DNA from: Pseudomonas sp. JM0905a
GTDB taxonomy: Bacteria; Pseudomonadota; Gammaproteobacteria; Pseudomonadales; Pseudomonadaceae
DNA: 64,000 bases
Reading direction: 5' to 3'
Assembly (NCBI RefSeq): GCF_014700075.1
Contig: NZ_JACXBU010000014.1
Span: 29,664 to 93,663 of the forward strand
This document shows positions 57,068 through 64,000 of the stretch, piece by piece (within the stretch, counting starts at the first letter, position 1; the number at the start of each line of letters is the position of its first letter). Position numbers and translations under genes: made by a program. The notes below the pieces were generated by a model. The model saw only the letters and a program-made list of their open reading frames with translations, made no database searches and was not told where the DNA came from.

Positions 57068-57105
57068 CAAAAACGCCGCCCTCCTCTCGGGGGCGGCGTT
57101 TTCTA
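57068..57105. terminator. Bidirectional terminator
   Basis: Stem AAACGCCGCCC / GGGGCGGCGTTTT with an ~8-base loop, between the converging regulator and permease genes. Confidence 0.85.
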
Positions 57106-57119
57106 TTCCGTCCTTTGAA

Positions 57120-58514
57120 TCAGGCGTCCCGCTCGACACCTCCGCTGAGCGCTACCACCGGTTTCTTCGCCAGCAGCCAATAAACGACACCGGATACCAG
57201 GATCGCCGGGAAGCTCGCGGTGATCTGTTCAGCGACATCCTTGAACACATGGGCAAGGACGAAGTAGACGGCGAAGCCCACCACCAGGGAGGTGATCCCT
57301 GCCATGTTCCAGCCATTGCTGCCGTAGTAGGCGCCACCGGCTTCGGCGAACAGGTCGCGGTCGGACAGGCGCTTGCCGCGCACGCAGAAGTAGTCCACCA
57401 GGATAATGGTCCAGAGCGGAATGAAGATGCCGCCGATCACCCCGAGGAAGGCTTCGAAGTAATGCAGGAAGGAGTCGAAGGCCATGGGCACGAAGCACAG
57501 CACCAGTTGCAGCACGACGATGATCGCCAGCGCCTTCTTCGGCTTGAGGCCCTTGAAGGCGCCGAGCAGGCCCATGCCCGAGCCGTAGAGCACTGTCACG
57601 TTGGTGCTCACGGTAGCGAAGATCAGCACCAGGAACGACACCATGCCGAGGCCAAGGGTCGCCAGCGTGGAACTGGGATCGGAGTTGTTCGGGTCGACGA
57701 AGCCGCTCTGCAACGCCACGCCGATGGCCCCGATGGCGCCAATCACCATGAACCAGCCCTGACCGACATTGAGCCCCAGCCAGCTGCCCACGCTGGCCGC
57801 CGTGCCGGTCTTGGAGAAGCGCGAGAAGTCCGCCACCTGGGCCCAGGTCCAGGAGAAGCCGAAGGCCAGGTCAATGAAGAAGGCCACGCTGTGGGTCGGC
57901 GCCGCCACCTTGAACTCCATGATCTGTTTCAGCTCCCACTGCGACAGCACCACATGGGTCACCCAGGCACCCAGCACCAGCAACAGGATGCCTGCCACGC
58001 GCTCCAGGTAGCGGATCGCCTCATGCCCGAGGAAAGTGATCACCCCTTGGGCCACTGCGGTCAGCAGGATGCCCAGGACCATCGGACCGGTTGACCCTGG
58101 CTGGCCAAATGTCGGCCAGCCAAACGCCGCGCCGAAGACATGGCTGAGGGAAATGGCGGCAATGAAGCTGTTCACACTGGGCCAGCCGATCAGCACCAGG
58201 AACTGCGCAATGCCAGTCAGGCATGAGCCCTTGGTGCCCAGCGCCGGGCGCGAAACCACGGCCGTGCTGGCGCCATAGCGGTAGCCGATGTAGGCCACCA
58301 CCGCCCAGGGGATCATCATCAGCGGCAGCCAGAGCAGGCTGTATTGCAGGACGAAGACCATGCCCAGCGCGGCGGCCATGCCGCCGAAGAACCAGGAACC
58401 GGTGTTGATGCCGGAGCCGAACCAGGTCCAGACCGTGTCGACGAAGCCGTAGCTGCGTTCCTCGGGCTTGATCTGGCTGAGCCCGTACTCTTTGTGTGCG
58501 TCAGAATTGGACAT
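57120..58514 (-). CDS. NCS1/CodB-like permease, probable creatinine importer
   Basis: 464 residues, about 12 membrane segments. Motifs: WTWFGSGINTGSWFFGGMAA, SRPALGTKGSCLTGIAQFLV, GFSWTWAQVADFSRFSK and WTIILVDYFCVRGKRL. CodB-type NCS1 proteins carry cytosine-like rings; creatinine is a similar small ring and the creatininase gene lies 87 bases upstream on the same strand. So creatinine uptake is a reasonable inference. It is unlike the other NCS1 gene at 32430. Confidence 0.82.
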   Translation of the reverse strand: MSNSDAHKEYGLSQIKPEERSYGFVDTVWTWFGSGINTGSWFFGGMAAALGMVFVLQYSLLWLPLMMIPWAVVAYIGYRYGASTAVVSRPALGTKGSCLTGIAQFLVLIGWPSVNSFIAAISLSHVFGAAFGWPTFGQPGSTGPMVLGILLTAVAQGVITFLGHEAIRYLERVAGILLLVLGAWVTHVVLSQWELKQIMEFKVAAPTHSVAFFIDLAFGFSWTWAQVADFSRFSKTGTAASVGSWLGLNVGQGWFMVIGAIGAIGVALQSGFVDPNNSDPSSTLATLGLGMVSFLVLIFATVSTNVTVLYGSGMGLLGAFKGLKPKKALAIIVVLQLVLCFVPMAFDSFLHYFEAFLGVIGGIFIPLWTIILVDYFCVRGKRLSDRDLFAEAGGAYYGSNGWNMAGITSLVVGFAVYFVLAHVFKDVAEQITASFPAILVSGVVYWLLAKKPVVALSGGVERDA

Positions 58515-58601
58515 AGCTGAAACTTCCTCGCGGACCGCCGCGGCGGTCCCTTGTTGTAGTTGTGAAGTCGCTTGTTCTGTTCGGGGTGACGCAATGCCGG
58601 G

Positions 58602-59384
58602 TCAGGCGCGCGGGAACTCCTGGGTGATGACGTCGGCGATGCCCTGGACGCAGACCTCGAGGATCAGCCCGCCCTTCTCCCGGCTGGCGGTCTTCGCCGA
58701 CGACAGGGTGCCCGGCGCCGGGGTGCGCGTCGGGTCCACCGGGAACACGTCGTAGGGCGGGAAGGTCGCGGGCGGGTGATCGACGACGCGCTCCATATCC
58801 ACCAGGTCCGGGTACAGGGCGAGCATCAGGGAGGTCTCGAAGACACCACCGTGCTCGATGTCCCAGCCGAGGAAGCCCTCGGGATAGAGCTGCTGGATCA
58901 CCTCCGGGTCCTTCACGAAATCCCAGTAGGACAGCACCACCACCTTGAAGTCGTGGATGCCGGCATAGCGCAGCTCACGCAGGGCGAGGTCGATGCCCTC
59001 GACGATGAACATCGAGTTCTCGTAGTGGCCGTTCATCAGCACCAGGCGGCGCACGCCGTGACGCGCCAGCTCGCGGATGATGTCCTGCACCGTGCCGGTG
59101 AGGGTGGCACCGTCCAGGCTGGTGGTACCGGGGAAGTGGTTGCCGCCGCCGGACTTCTGCTGGGACTTGTAGCCGTATTGCAGGCCCGGCAGCACCAGCG
59201 CACCGATGCGCTCGGCGACGCGCTGGCATACAGCCGTGGGCAGCAGGACATCGACGTTCATGCACATGTGGTGTCCGTGCTGCTCCAGGGCACCGACCGG
59301 CAGCATCAGCACGCAGTCACCTGCGGCGACACGCGCCTCGTACTCCTTCCAGGTCAGCTCACCTACGAAAACACTCTTGCTCAT
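58602..59384 (-). CDS. Creatinine amidohydrolase (creatininase)
   Basis: 260 residues. It hydrolyses creatinine to creatine in a binuclear metal centre. Metal and active-site residues are seen in LPVGALEQHGHHM (E, H), NVDVLLPTAVC (D), MNGHYENSMF (H, E) and GWDIEHGGVFETSLML (E/H). The ATG at 59384 has GGAG 8 bases upstream; the longer frame at 59429 is not used. The upstream 28-base repeat is shared with the creatinase gene. Confidence 0.92.
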   Translation of the reverse strand: MSKSVFVGELTWKEYEARVAAGDCVLMLPVGALEQHGHHMCMNVDVLLPTAVCQRVAERIGALVLPGLQYGYKSQQKSGGGNHFPGTTSLDGATLTGTVQDIIRELARHGVRRLVLMNGHYENSMFIVEGIDLALRELRYAGIHDFKVVVLSYWDFVKDPEVIQQLYPEGFLGWDIEHGGVFETSLMLALYPDLVDMERVVDHPPATFPPYDVFPVDPTRTPAPGTLSSAKTASREKGGLILEVCVQGIADVITQEFPRA

Positions 59385-59431
59385 CGAAATACTCCAGGAA
59401 TCTTCGGCGCCAGACGGACTTCCGCTCATGA

Positions 59432-59484
59432 CATTGCATCAGAAGTGAATGGCTGGTTTTTGTACGAATCCGACCCGAAGTTGG
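59432..59484 (-). promoter_or_regulatory. Promoter/activator element of the creatininase gene (repeat copy 1)
   Basis: Contains a 28-base segment (59457-59484) identical to 62443-62470; key parts on the minus strand are TTCGGGTCGGATTCGTAC followed by AAAAA. After an 11-base spacer comes CTTCTGATGCAATG (59432-59445), which looks like an extended -10 (TGA-TGCAAT). The -35 is poor, so an activator is expected. It lies 47 to 100 bases before the start codon. Confidence 0.6.
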
Positions 59485-59499
59485 CAGGATCGCCAGTGG

Positions 59500-60843
59500 T
59501 CAGTCGTCCGCCAGGGCGCGGTGCGCCGTCTCGCTGATGCAGAGCATCGCCAGCAGAGCAACGGCCGCTGCCGCCACCAGCATCCAGGCCGGCGCGAGCT
59601 TGTCGCCGGTCTGGCTGATCAGCCAGGTGGCGATGAAGGGCGCCGTCCCGCCAAACAGGGCGTTGGCCGTGTTGAAGCTGAAGGCGAAGCCGCTGTAGCG
59701 CACCCGTGTCGGGAAGACCTCGGCGAGGAAGCACGGCAGGGTGCCGTCGTTCATCGCCAGCATCAGGCCGAAGGCGATCTGGATCAGCAGGATGAAGACG
59801 AAGCCCTGCCCTTCCAGCAGGCCGAACAGCGGCACCGTGAGCCCAAGGAACAGCAGGGAAGCGGCGATCAGCATGGTCTTTCGGCCGAAACGGTCGGACA
59901 GCTTGCCCATCAGGAAGATGAAACCGATGTAGGTCGCCAGCGACACGGTGGACGCCAGGAAGGAGTCGGTTTCGGTCATGCCCATCTCGGTGGAGAGGTA
60001 GGTCGGCATGTAGCTGAGGATCAGGTAGAAGGCCACCGCGTTGAGGCAGGTGACGCCAATGGCCACCAGCACCTTCTTGCGATGCACGCCCATCAGCTCA
60101 CGGATCGGCACCTTGTGCCCGGCTTCCTTCTGCTCCATCGCCTGCTCCATTTCGCGGAACTTGGGCGTGTCCTGCAGGTGTAGGCGGATATAGCGGCCGA
60201 TCAGCCCCAGCGGCGCCGCCAGGAGGAACGGGATGCGCCAGCCCCAGCTGTGCAGTTGCTCGGTATCCAGCTGCGAATAAAGCAGCGCCGCGAACAGCGA
60301 ACCGAACAACAGCCCCGCCGCCGTGCTGGCCGGCACCAGGCAGGTGTAGAAACCGCGTTTGTTGTCGGGCGCGTACTCGGCGAGGAAGGCTGCCGCGCCG
60401 GCGTATTCCCCTGAAGCCGAGAAGCCCTGCACCAGGCGAATCAGCAGGAGCAGCAGCGGCGCGAACATGCCCACCTGGGCGTAAGTCGGCAGCAGCGCGA
60501 TGCAGAAGGTGGCGCCGGACATGATGAGGATGGACAGGGACAGGGCGTTACGCCGGCCGTAACGGTCGCCGATATGGCCCCAGACGATGCCGCCGATGGG
60601 GCGGACGATGAAGGAAATGGCGAACACCGCGAAGGCCGCCAGCAGGCCGGTGGTCTTGTCGGTGGCGGGGAAGAACACCACCGCGATCACCGCAGCCAGG
60701 TAGCCATAGGCGGCGTAGTCGAACCACTCGACGAAGTTGCCCATGAAGCTGGCGGTCGCCGCGCGACGGAGGGTGCTGCGCTCGCTGCTGGCCATCTGGC
60801 TGCCGGCCTGGCCGTAGGCCAGGGTCTGGTTGGAAAGGCTCAT
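59500..60843 (-). CDS. MFS transporter, ProP-like metabolite symporter
   Basis: 447 residues with twelve membrane segments. MFS signatures are DRYGRRNALSLSILIMSG after helix 2 and DRFGRKTMLIAASLLFLG after helix 8; the start FMGNFVEWFDYAAYGYLAAV is typical of the metabolite:H+ symporter group that carries betaine, proline or dicarboxylates. It lies between creatinase and creatininase genes, so creatine or sarcosine uptake is likely, by inference. The ATG is at 60843 with AAGGGGG upstream; longer upstream frames are rejected. Confidence 0.85.
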   Translation of the reverse strand: MSLSNQTLAYGQAGSQMASSERSTLRRAATASFMGNFVEWFDYAAYGYLAAVIAVVFFPATDKTTGLLAAFAVFAISFIVRPIGGIVWGHIGDRYGRRNALSLSILIMSGATFCIALLPTYAQVGMFAPLLLLLIRLVQGFSASGEYAGAAAFLAEYAPDNKRGFYTCLVPASTAAGLLFGSLFAALLYSQLDTEQLHSWGWRIPFLLAAPLGLIGRYIRLHLQDTPKFREMEQAMEQKEAGHKVPIRELMGVHRKKVLVAIGVTCLNAVAFYLILSYMPTYLSTEMGMTETDSFLASTVSLATYIGFIFLMGKLSDRFGRKTMLIAASLLFLGLTVPLFGLLEGQGFVFILLIQIAFGLMLAMNDGTLPCFLAEVFPTRVRYSGFAFSFNTANALFGGTAPFIATWLISQTGDKLAPAWMLVAAAAVALLAMLCISETAHRALADD

Positions 60844-61143
60844 CGGGCACCCCCTTCGCTGGGGAAATGCGCCTGGATGCCTGGAGTATGGACGGGAGCG
60901 TCCCGACCGTCGTTGCAGCACACTGAGTCGGCCGCTCCCCAGGGGAGCGTTCCTGCAATAAACCTGACCATTGCCTGTACCTCTATTGTTATGTCGTGTA
61001 GTTCGGCAGCGGGTAGTCAAAAGGCGGCGCGTACGCGGGGCTCTGGCCCGTGAATGCCGCGCGTCGATTCTTGTTGTGGTGAGGCGTGATGCGTGTAACC
61101 ACGGCCCGCGCAGGAGGTCGGCTCTGCGCGGGCGTGGACTGGA
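60844..61143. other. Upstream region of the MFS gene and end of the creatinase gene
   Basis: 300 bases without a gene. A perfect palindrome GCTCCCC-A-GGGGAGC at 60934-60948 lies ~90 bases before the MFS start, a possible operator. A GC-rich hairpin CCCGCGCAG / CTGCGCGGG at 61103-61130 follows the creatinase stop; it has no T-run and is only a weak terminator candidate. Confidence 0.45.
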
Positions 61144-62355
61144 TCATTTGCGGATGATGTTTTTCTCCGGGCCGTAGGGGAACTTGGTGATGTTCTCGGC
61201 ACCGCTCTCGTTGACGATCAGGATGTCGTGCTCGCGATAACCGCCAGCACCCGGCAGGCCTTCCGGCAGCATGATCATCGGCTCCATGGACACCACCATG
61301 CCCGGCTCCAGCACGGTGTCGATGTCCTCGCGCAGCTCCAGCCCCGCCTCGCGGCCGTAGTAGTGGCTGAGGGTGCCGAACGAGTGGCCGTAGCCGAAGG
61401 TGCGGTACTGCAGCACGTCGTGCTTGAGGAAGATCTCGTTCAGCTCGCGGGCGATATCGCTGCAGCGCGCGCCGGGCTTGATCAGCTTGAGGCCGGCTTC
61501 ATGCACCTCTACGTTGACCTGCCACAGGCGCAGGTGGTCGTCCGAGCAATGGTCGAGGAACAGCGTGCGCTCCAGGGCGGTGTAGTAGCCGGCAATCATC
61601 GGGAAACAGTTGAGGCTGAGGATGTCGCCCTTGTTCACCTTGCGGGTGGTCACCGGGTTGTGCGCGCCGTCGGTGTTGATGCCGGACTGGAACCAGGTCC
61701 AGGTGTCCATCAGCTCCACGTCCTCGAAGGTGTCGGCAATGGCGCGGACCATGGCCTGGGTGGCGTGCAGCGCCACTTCGTATTCCGGCACCTGGTCACG
61801 CAGGGCCTCCACCACTGCCGCGCCGCCGATGTCGGCGATGCGTGCGCCATGACGGATCATCACGTGCTCTTCGGCGGACTTGATCATGCGCATACGCATG
61901 CACGCAGCGGCCACGTCCACGAGCTCGGCGTCCGGATAACGCGCGGCCAGCTTGTCGCGGTTCTGCAGGTTCAGGTGGTCGTGCTCGATGCCGATGCGGC
62001 GGGCCTTGGGCAGCGCCTGCTGGATGGCCACGAAGTAGTTATCGCGCTGCCAGTCGGTGTAGACGATGTTGTCGGTGCCGACGGTGCGACGCCACGGCTG
62101 GCCGCCGTCGATGTTGGCGCTGATGCTGATGACATCGTCCTGGGTCACCACCAGCGCGTAGGGACGGCCGAAGGAGCAGTAGAGGAAGTCGGAGTAGTAG
62201 TTGATGTTGTGGTACGAGGTGAAGATTGCAGCGTCGATGTTCTCCGCCGCCAGATGGGCGCGCAGCCTGGCTTGGCGATTGGCGAATTCCTGGGCGGAAA
62301 AGGTGGATTTGACCTTGTCGCCGTTACGGATGCGGAGCGTCTTGGGCATTTGCAT
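61144..62355 (-). CDS. Creatine amidinohydrolase (creatinase)
   Basis: 403 residues, the exact length of the P. putida enzyme, which I recall as nearly identical (MQMPKTLRIRNGDKVKSTFS...). It hydrolyses creatine to urea and sarcosine with a pita-bread fold but no metal. Key regions: SYHNINYYSDFLYCSFGRPY, GINTDGAHNPVTTRKVNKGD (catalytic His region), GYGHSFGTLSHYYGREAGLE and MVVSMEPMIMLPEGLPGAGG. The start is the ATG at 62355; a second in-frame ATG follows at codon 3. Sarcosine goes to the soxBDAG product encoded 7 kb away. Confidence 0.96.
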   Translation of the reverse strand: MQMPKTLRIRNGDKVKSTFSAQEFANRQARLRAHLAAENIDAAIFTSYHNINYYSDFLYCSFGRPYALVVTQDDVISISANIDGGQPWRRTVGTDNIVYTDWQRDNYFVAIQQALPKARRIGIEHDHLNLQNRDKLAARYPDAELVDVAAACMRMRMIKSAEEHVMIRHGARIADIGGAAVVEALRDQVPEYEVALHATQAMVRAIADTFEDVELMDTWTWFQSGINTDGAHNPVTTRKVNKGDILSLNCFPMIAGYYTALERTLFLDHCSDDHLRLWQVNVEVHEAGLKLIKPGARCSDIARELNEIFLKHDVLQYRTFGYGHSFGTLSHYYGREAGLELREDIDTVLEPGMVVSMEPMIMLPEGLPGAGGYREHDILIVNESGAENITKFPYGPEKNIIRK

Positions 62356-62417
62356 GGCGGTGAACCCTTGTTGTTTTCCAGTGACTCGACTCACCGGGCT
62401 GGTGGGCCGTTGGAAAG

Positions 62418-62470
62418 CATTGCAACAGAAGCCCCCTGCCATTTTTTGTACGAATCCGACCCGAAGTTGG
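62418..62470 (-). promoter_or_regulatory. Promoter/activator element of the creatinase gene (repeat copy 2)
   Basis: The second copy of the 28-base repeat (62443-62470), again followed after exactly 11 bases by CTTCTGTTGCAATG (62418-62431), which differs at one base from the creatininase copy. It ends 62 bases before the creatinase start. The conserved parts and fixed spacing point to a shared activator. Confidence 0.6.
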
Positions 62471-62585
62471 TCAGATCCGCTGGGGCGGCTTGGTTGCGAT
62501 CAGAGGTGTCTTTGATGAGTGCGATCGGGGGTGAGGGAAGGTGGACTGAATAGGACCTCCATGGCAGGCACAGTCCGCTTTTTAC

Positions 62586-62684
62586 GGTGGGGGCGAATTC
62601 ATTCGCTAAGCAGGCCGCAGGTCTGCGCAAGAGGTCGACCGGGGCAGCTTCGCCGCCCATAGCGAACGAATTCGCCCCCCACAA
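62586..62684. repeat. REP pair (inverted) between creatinase and regulator genes
   Basis: Arms GTGGGGGCGAATTCATTCGC and GCGAACGAATTCGCCCCCCAC, inner palindromes AGGCCGCAGGTCT-like and GGGGCAGCTTCGCCGCCC. Same family as the other 100-bp pairs. The gap 62356-62779 contains no gene. Confidence 0.7.
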
Positions 62685-62716
62685 GAAAAAGGCCCAACAC
62701 CGTACCCATACCACCA

Positions 62717-62760
62717 AAAAAAACAGGCCCGAACCGTGCTGCCAGGCACGGGCGGGCCCG
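62717..62760 (-). terminator. Terminator of the GlxA-type regulator gene
   Basis: Outer stem GGGCCC / GGGCC and inner stem CGTGCC / GGCACG around a short loop, followed on the minus strand by TGTTTTTTTT. It lies ~20 bases after the stop codon. Confidence 0.75.
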
Positions 62761-62779
62761 AAGGTGGTGTCACTCGGTA

Positions 62780-63574
62780 TCAGTGCATGGCGCTGCGACA
62801 AAGCTGCGGCTTGTCCAACCGTTCGTTACTGGGCGGGATGCCGAAGTGCTCGCGGTAGCACTTGGAGAAATTCTGCGGGGAAAGGAAGCCGCAACCGAAG
62901 GCCACCTGCACCACCGGCATCGCGGTCTGGCGCAGTAGCTGGCGGGCGCGGAGCAGGCGTAGCTTCAGGTAGTGGCGCGATGGCGAGCAGCGCAGGTACT
63001 TCTGGAACAGCCTTTCCAGCTGACGACGGGACAGCTCGACGAAGCTGGCCAGGTCGTCGAGGTCGAGGGGTTCCTCCAGGTTCGCCTCCATCAGAGCGAT
63101 CACTTCCTGAAGCTTGGGTTGAGCGCTGGCCAGGGCTTCACGCAGGGTCGTCCGGCTGGCCCAGACCGGGATGCTTTCGCTGCATGGAAGCAGGCCGACC
63201 TCGACCAACAATGTACGGGCGGACTCCAGCGCACCCAGCTTCACGCCGCGGGCGGCCAGGTCGCGGAGCTGCGCGAGCAATCCGGCGTGAGCGCGCGGAG
63301 CGCCGTCGCCGCCGCAGACAATCAGGGTGTCCAGCCCTCTTGCCTCGGCGAGGCTGCCTTCGGGCGTCAGCTGCATGCCGTTGCCGGCGCGTATCGGGTT
63401 GCCGTCGAACGTCAGGATGCACCAGCGATATCGGCCCGCTCCGGGCTGCTGGTTGGCCAGGCGCAGCGGCTCGAGTGAGCCGGCCAGGGCGATGAGGCTG
63501 CAGTCCTCCAACAGCAGGAAGCCGATGGATTGGAGGCAGTGTTCAGACGGGTGTAGGGCTTGATAGGCGGTCAT
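62780..63574 (-). CDS. GbdR-like GlxA/AraC regulator lacking the middle segment
   Basis: 264 residues, against ~340-370 for intact family members. The N-terminal part (IGFLLLEDCSLIALAGSLEPLR, VCGGDGAPRAHAGLLAQL) and the whole C-terminal HTH (QPKLQEVIALMEANLEEP, LERLFQKYLRCSPSRHYL, NFSKCYREHFGIPP) match GbdR. Roughly 80-100 residues between them, holding the CTGS elbow-like turn, VHWE and SGGTA motifs, are replaced by LESARTLLVEVGLLPCSE. DNA binding should remain; ligand sensing may be changed. It starts 4 bases after the serine dehydratase gene, the place of gbdR beside sdaB in P. aeruginosa. Confidence 0.82.
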   Translation of the reverse strand: MTAYQALHPSEHCLQSIGFLLLEDCSLIALAGSLEPLRLANQQPGAGRYRWCILTFDGNPIRAGNGMQLTPEGSLAEARGLDTLIVCGGDGAPRAHAGLLAQLRDLAARGVKLGALESARTLLVEVGLLPCSESIPVWASRTTLREALASAQPKLQEVIALMEANLEEPLDLDDLASFVELSRRQLERLFQKYLRCSPSRHYLKLRLLRARQLLRQTAMPVVQVAFGCGFLSPQNFSKCYREHFGIPPSNERLDKPQLCRSAMH

Positions 63575-63578
63575 GGCA

Positions 63579-64000
63579 TCAGCACTCCACGGCGCTCACG
63601 GCCAGGCCACCGCGCGAGGTTTCCTTGTACTTGTCGTGCATGTCGGCGCCGGTGTCGCGCATGGTGCGGATCACCCGGTCCAGCGAGATGAAGTGCTCGC
63701 CGTCGCCGCGCAGGGCCATCTGCGCCGCGTTGATCGCCTTCACCGCGGCAATCGCGTTGCGCTCGATGCACGGCACCTGCACCAGCCCACCCACCGGGTC
63801 GCAGGTCAGCCCGAGGTTGTGCTCCAGGCCGATCTCGGCGGCGTTCTCCAGCTGCGCCGGGGTCGCCCCCAGTACTTCCGCCAGGCCGGCGGCGGCCATG
63901 GCGCAGGCCGAGCCCACTTCGCCCTGGCAACCGACTTCGGCGCCGGAGATCGAGGCGTTCTTCTTGCACAGGATGCCGACGGCGGCGGCGCCGAGGAAGA
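63579..64000 (-). CDS. L-serine dehydratase, C-terminal part (5' end beyond window)
   Basis: 140 codons of the C-terminal alpha domain; the frame is open at the right edge. Motifs: [40 protein letters not shown] with two of the 4Fe-4S cysteines, [20 protein letters not shown] with the third, and [17 protein letters not shown] with the C-terminal cysteine of the SdaA/SdaB family. It deaminates L-serine to pyruvate. Here it completes the route from sarcosine through glycine and serine. Which paralogue (sdaA or sdaB) is not decided from this part. Confidence 0.92.
   Translation of the reverse strand, partial: FLGAAAVGILCKKNASISGAEVGCQGEVGSACAMAAAGLAEVLGATPAQLENAAEIGLEHNLGLTCDPVGGLVQVPCIERNAIAAVKAINAAQMALRGDGEHFISLDRVIRTMRDTGADMHDKYKETSRGGLAVSAVEC

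Noticed and set aside
62418..62445. Sigma-54 promoter before creatinase
   Set aside because: A GG-N10-GC can be drawn over the C/G run, but the equivalent place before the creatininase gene lacks GG, while the shared element is conserved; a sigma-70 type promoter with activator fits both.

Overview
The window is a high-GC, gene-dense piece of a Pseudomonas chromosome. Evidence: rsmY-type regulatory RNA with a GacA box, the bioB-F-H-C-D order, davBA, creBC/creD, the glyA-soxBDAG-purU-fdhA order, DUF2790 and DUF2780 proteins, and many ~100-bp REP pairs. From memory, most of 6.8-46 kb follows the P. aeruginosa PA0531-to-PA0461 order with insertions, and 46.6-64 kb follows the PA5421-to-PA5379 order with a creatinine block inserted. 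I see no rRNA, tRNA, insertion sequence, prophage or CRISPR array.

Layout. 0-2 kb: TonB-dependent siderophore receptor (3' end off the window) behind a Fur-box-like palindrome. 2.4-4 kb: small secreted proteins and an Lrp/AsnC regulator. 4.2-6.7 kb: davBA (lysine 2-monooxygenase, 5-aminovaleramidase). 6.9-10.7 kb: MOSC / small protein / class III aminotransferase / glutamine amidotransferase operon with a divergent LysR gene. 10.7-10.9 kb: the sRNA RsmY on the minus strand. 11-19 kb: secreted endonuclease I, three ~600-aa acyl-CoA dehydrogenases, a diguanylate cyclase and a PsrA operator. 19.3-24.3 kb: biotin operon behind a BirA operator. 24.4-32 kb: comF, modE, srkA, rarD, a GcvR-like gene, a GNAT gene and glcB. 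32.4-39.3 kb: NCS1 permease with an RpoN-like promoter, a receiver protein with Glu at the phosphoacceptor site, a cNMP/CBS/DUF294 protein with a DEDDh exonuclease, a Vgb-like propeller and a GST. 39.2-45.7 kb: creD, a CBS protein, creC, creB, a retropepsin-like protease and an acyltransferase. 45.7-64 kb: one-carbon and creatinine catabolism.

The last 17 kb reads as one pathway. Creatininase opens creatinine to creatine; creatinase splits creatine into urea and sarcosine; SoxBDAG oxidises sarcosine to glycine with release of a C1 unit; GlyA makes serine; the L-serine dehydratase at the right edge makes pyruvate. PurU and FdhA handle the formyl and formaldehyde by-products. Two permeases (NCS1 and MFS) and two GlxA/AraC regulators lie among these genes. 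One regulator is a GbdR-like protein lacking roughly 80-100 central residues. A 28-bp exact repeat precedes both the creatininase and the creatinase gene and is probably their shared activator site.

Coordinates and starts were chosen by eye from start codon, ribosome binding site and family alignment; protein identities come from recognition, not from a search.
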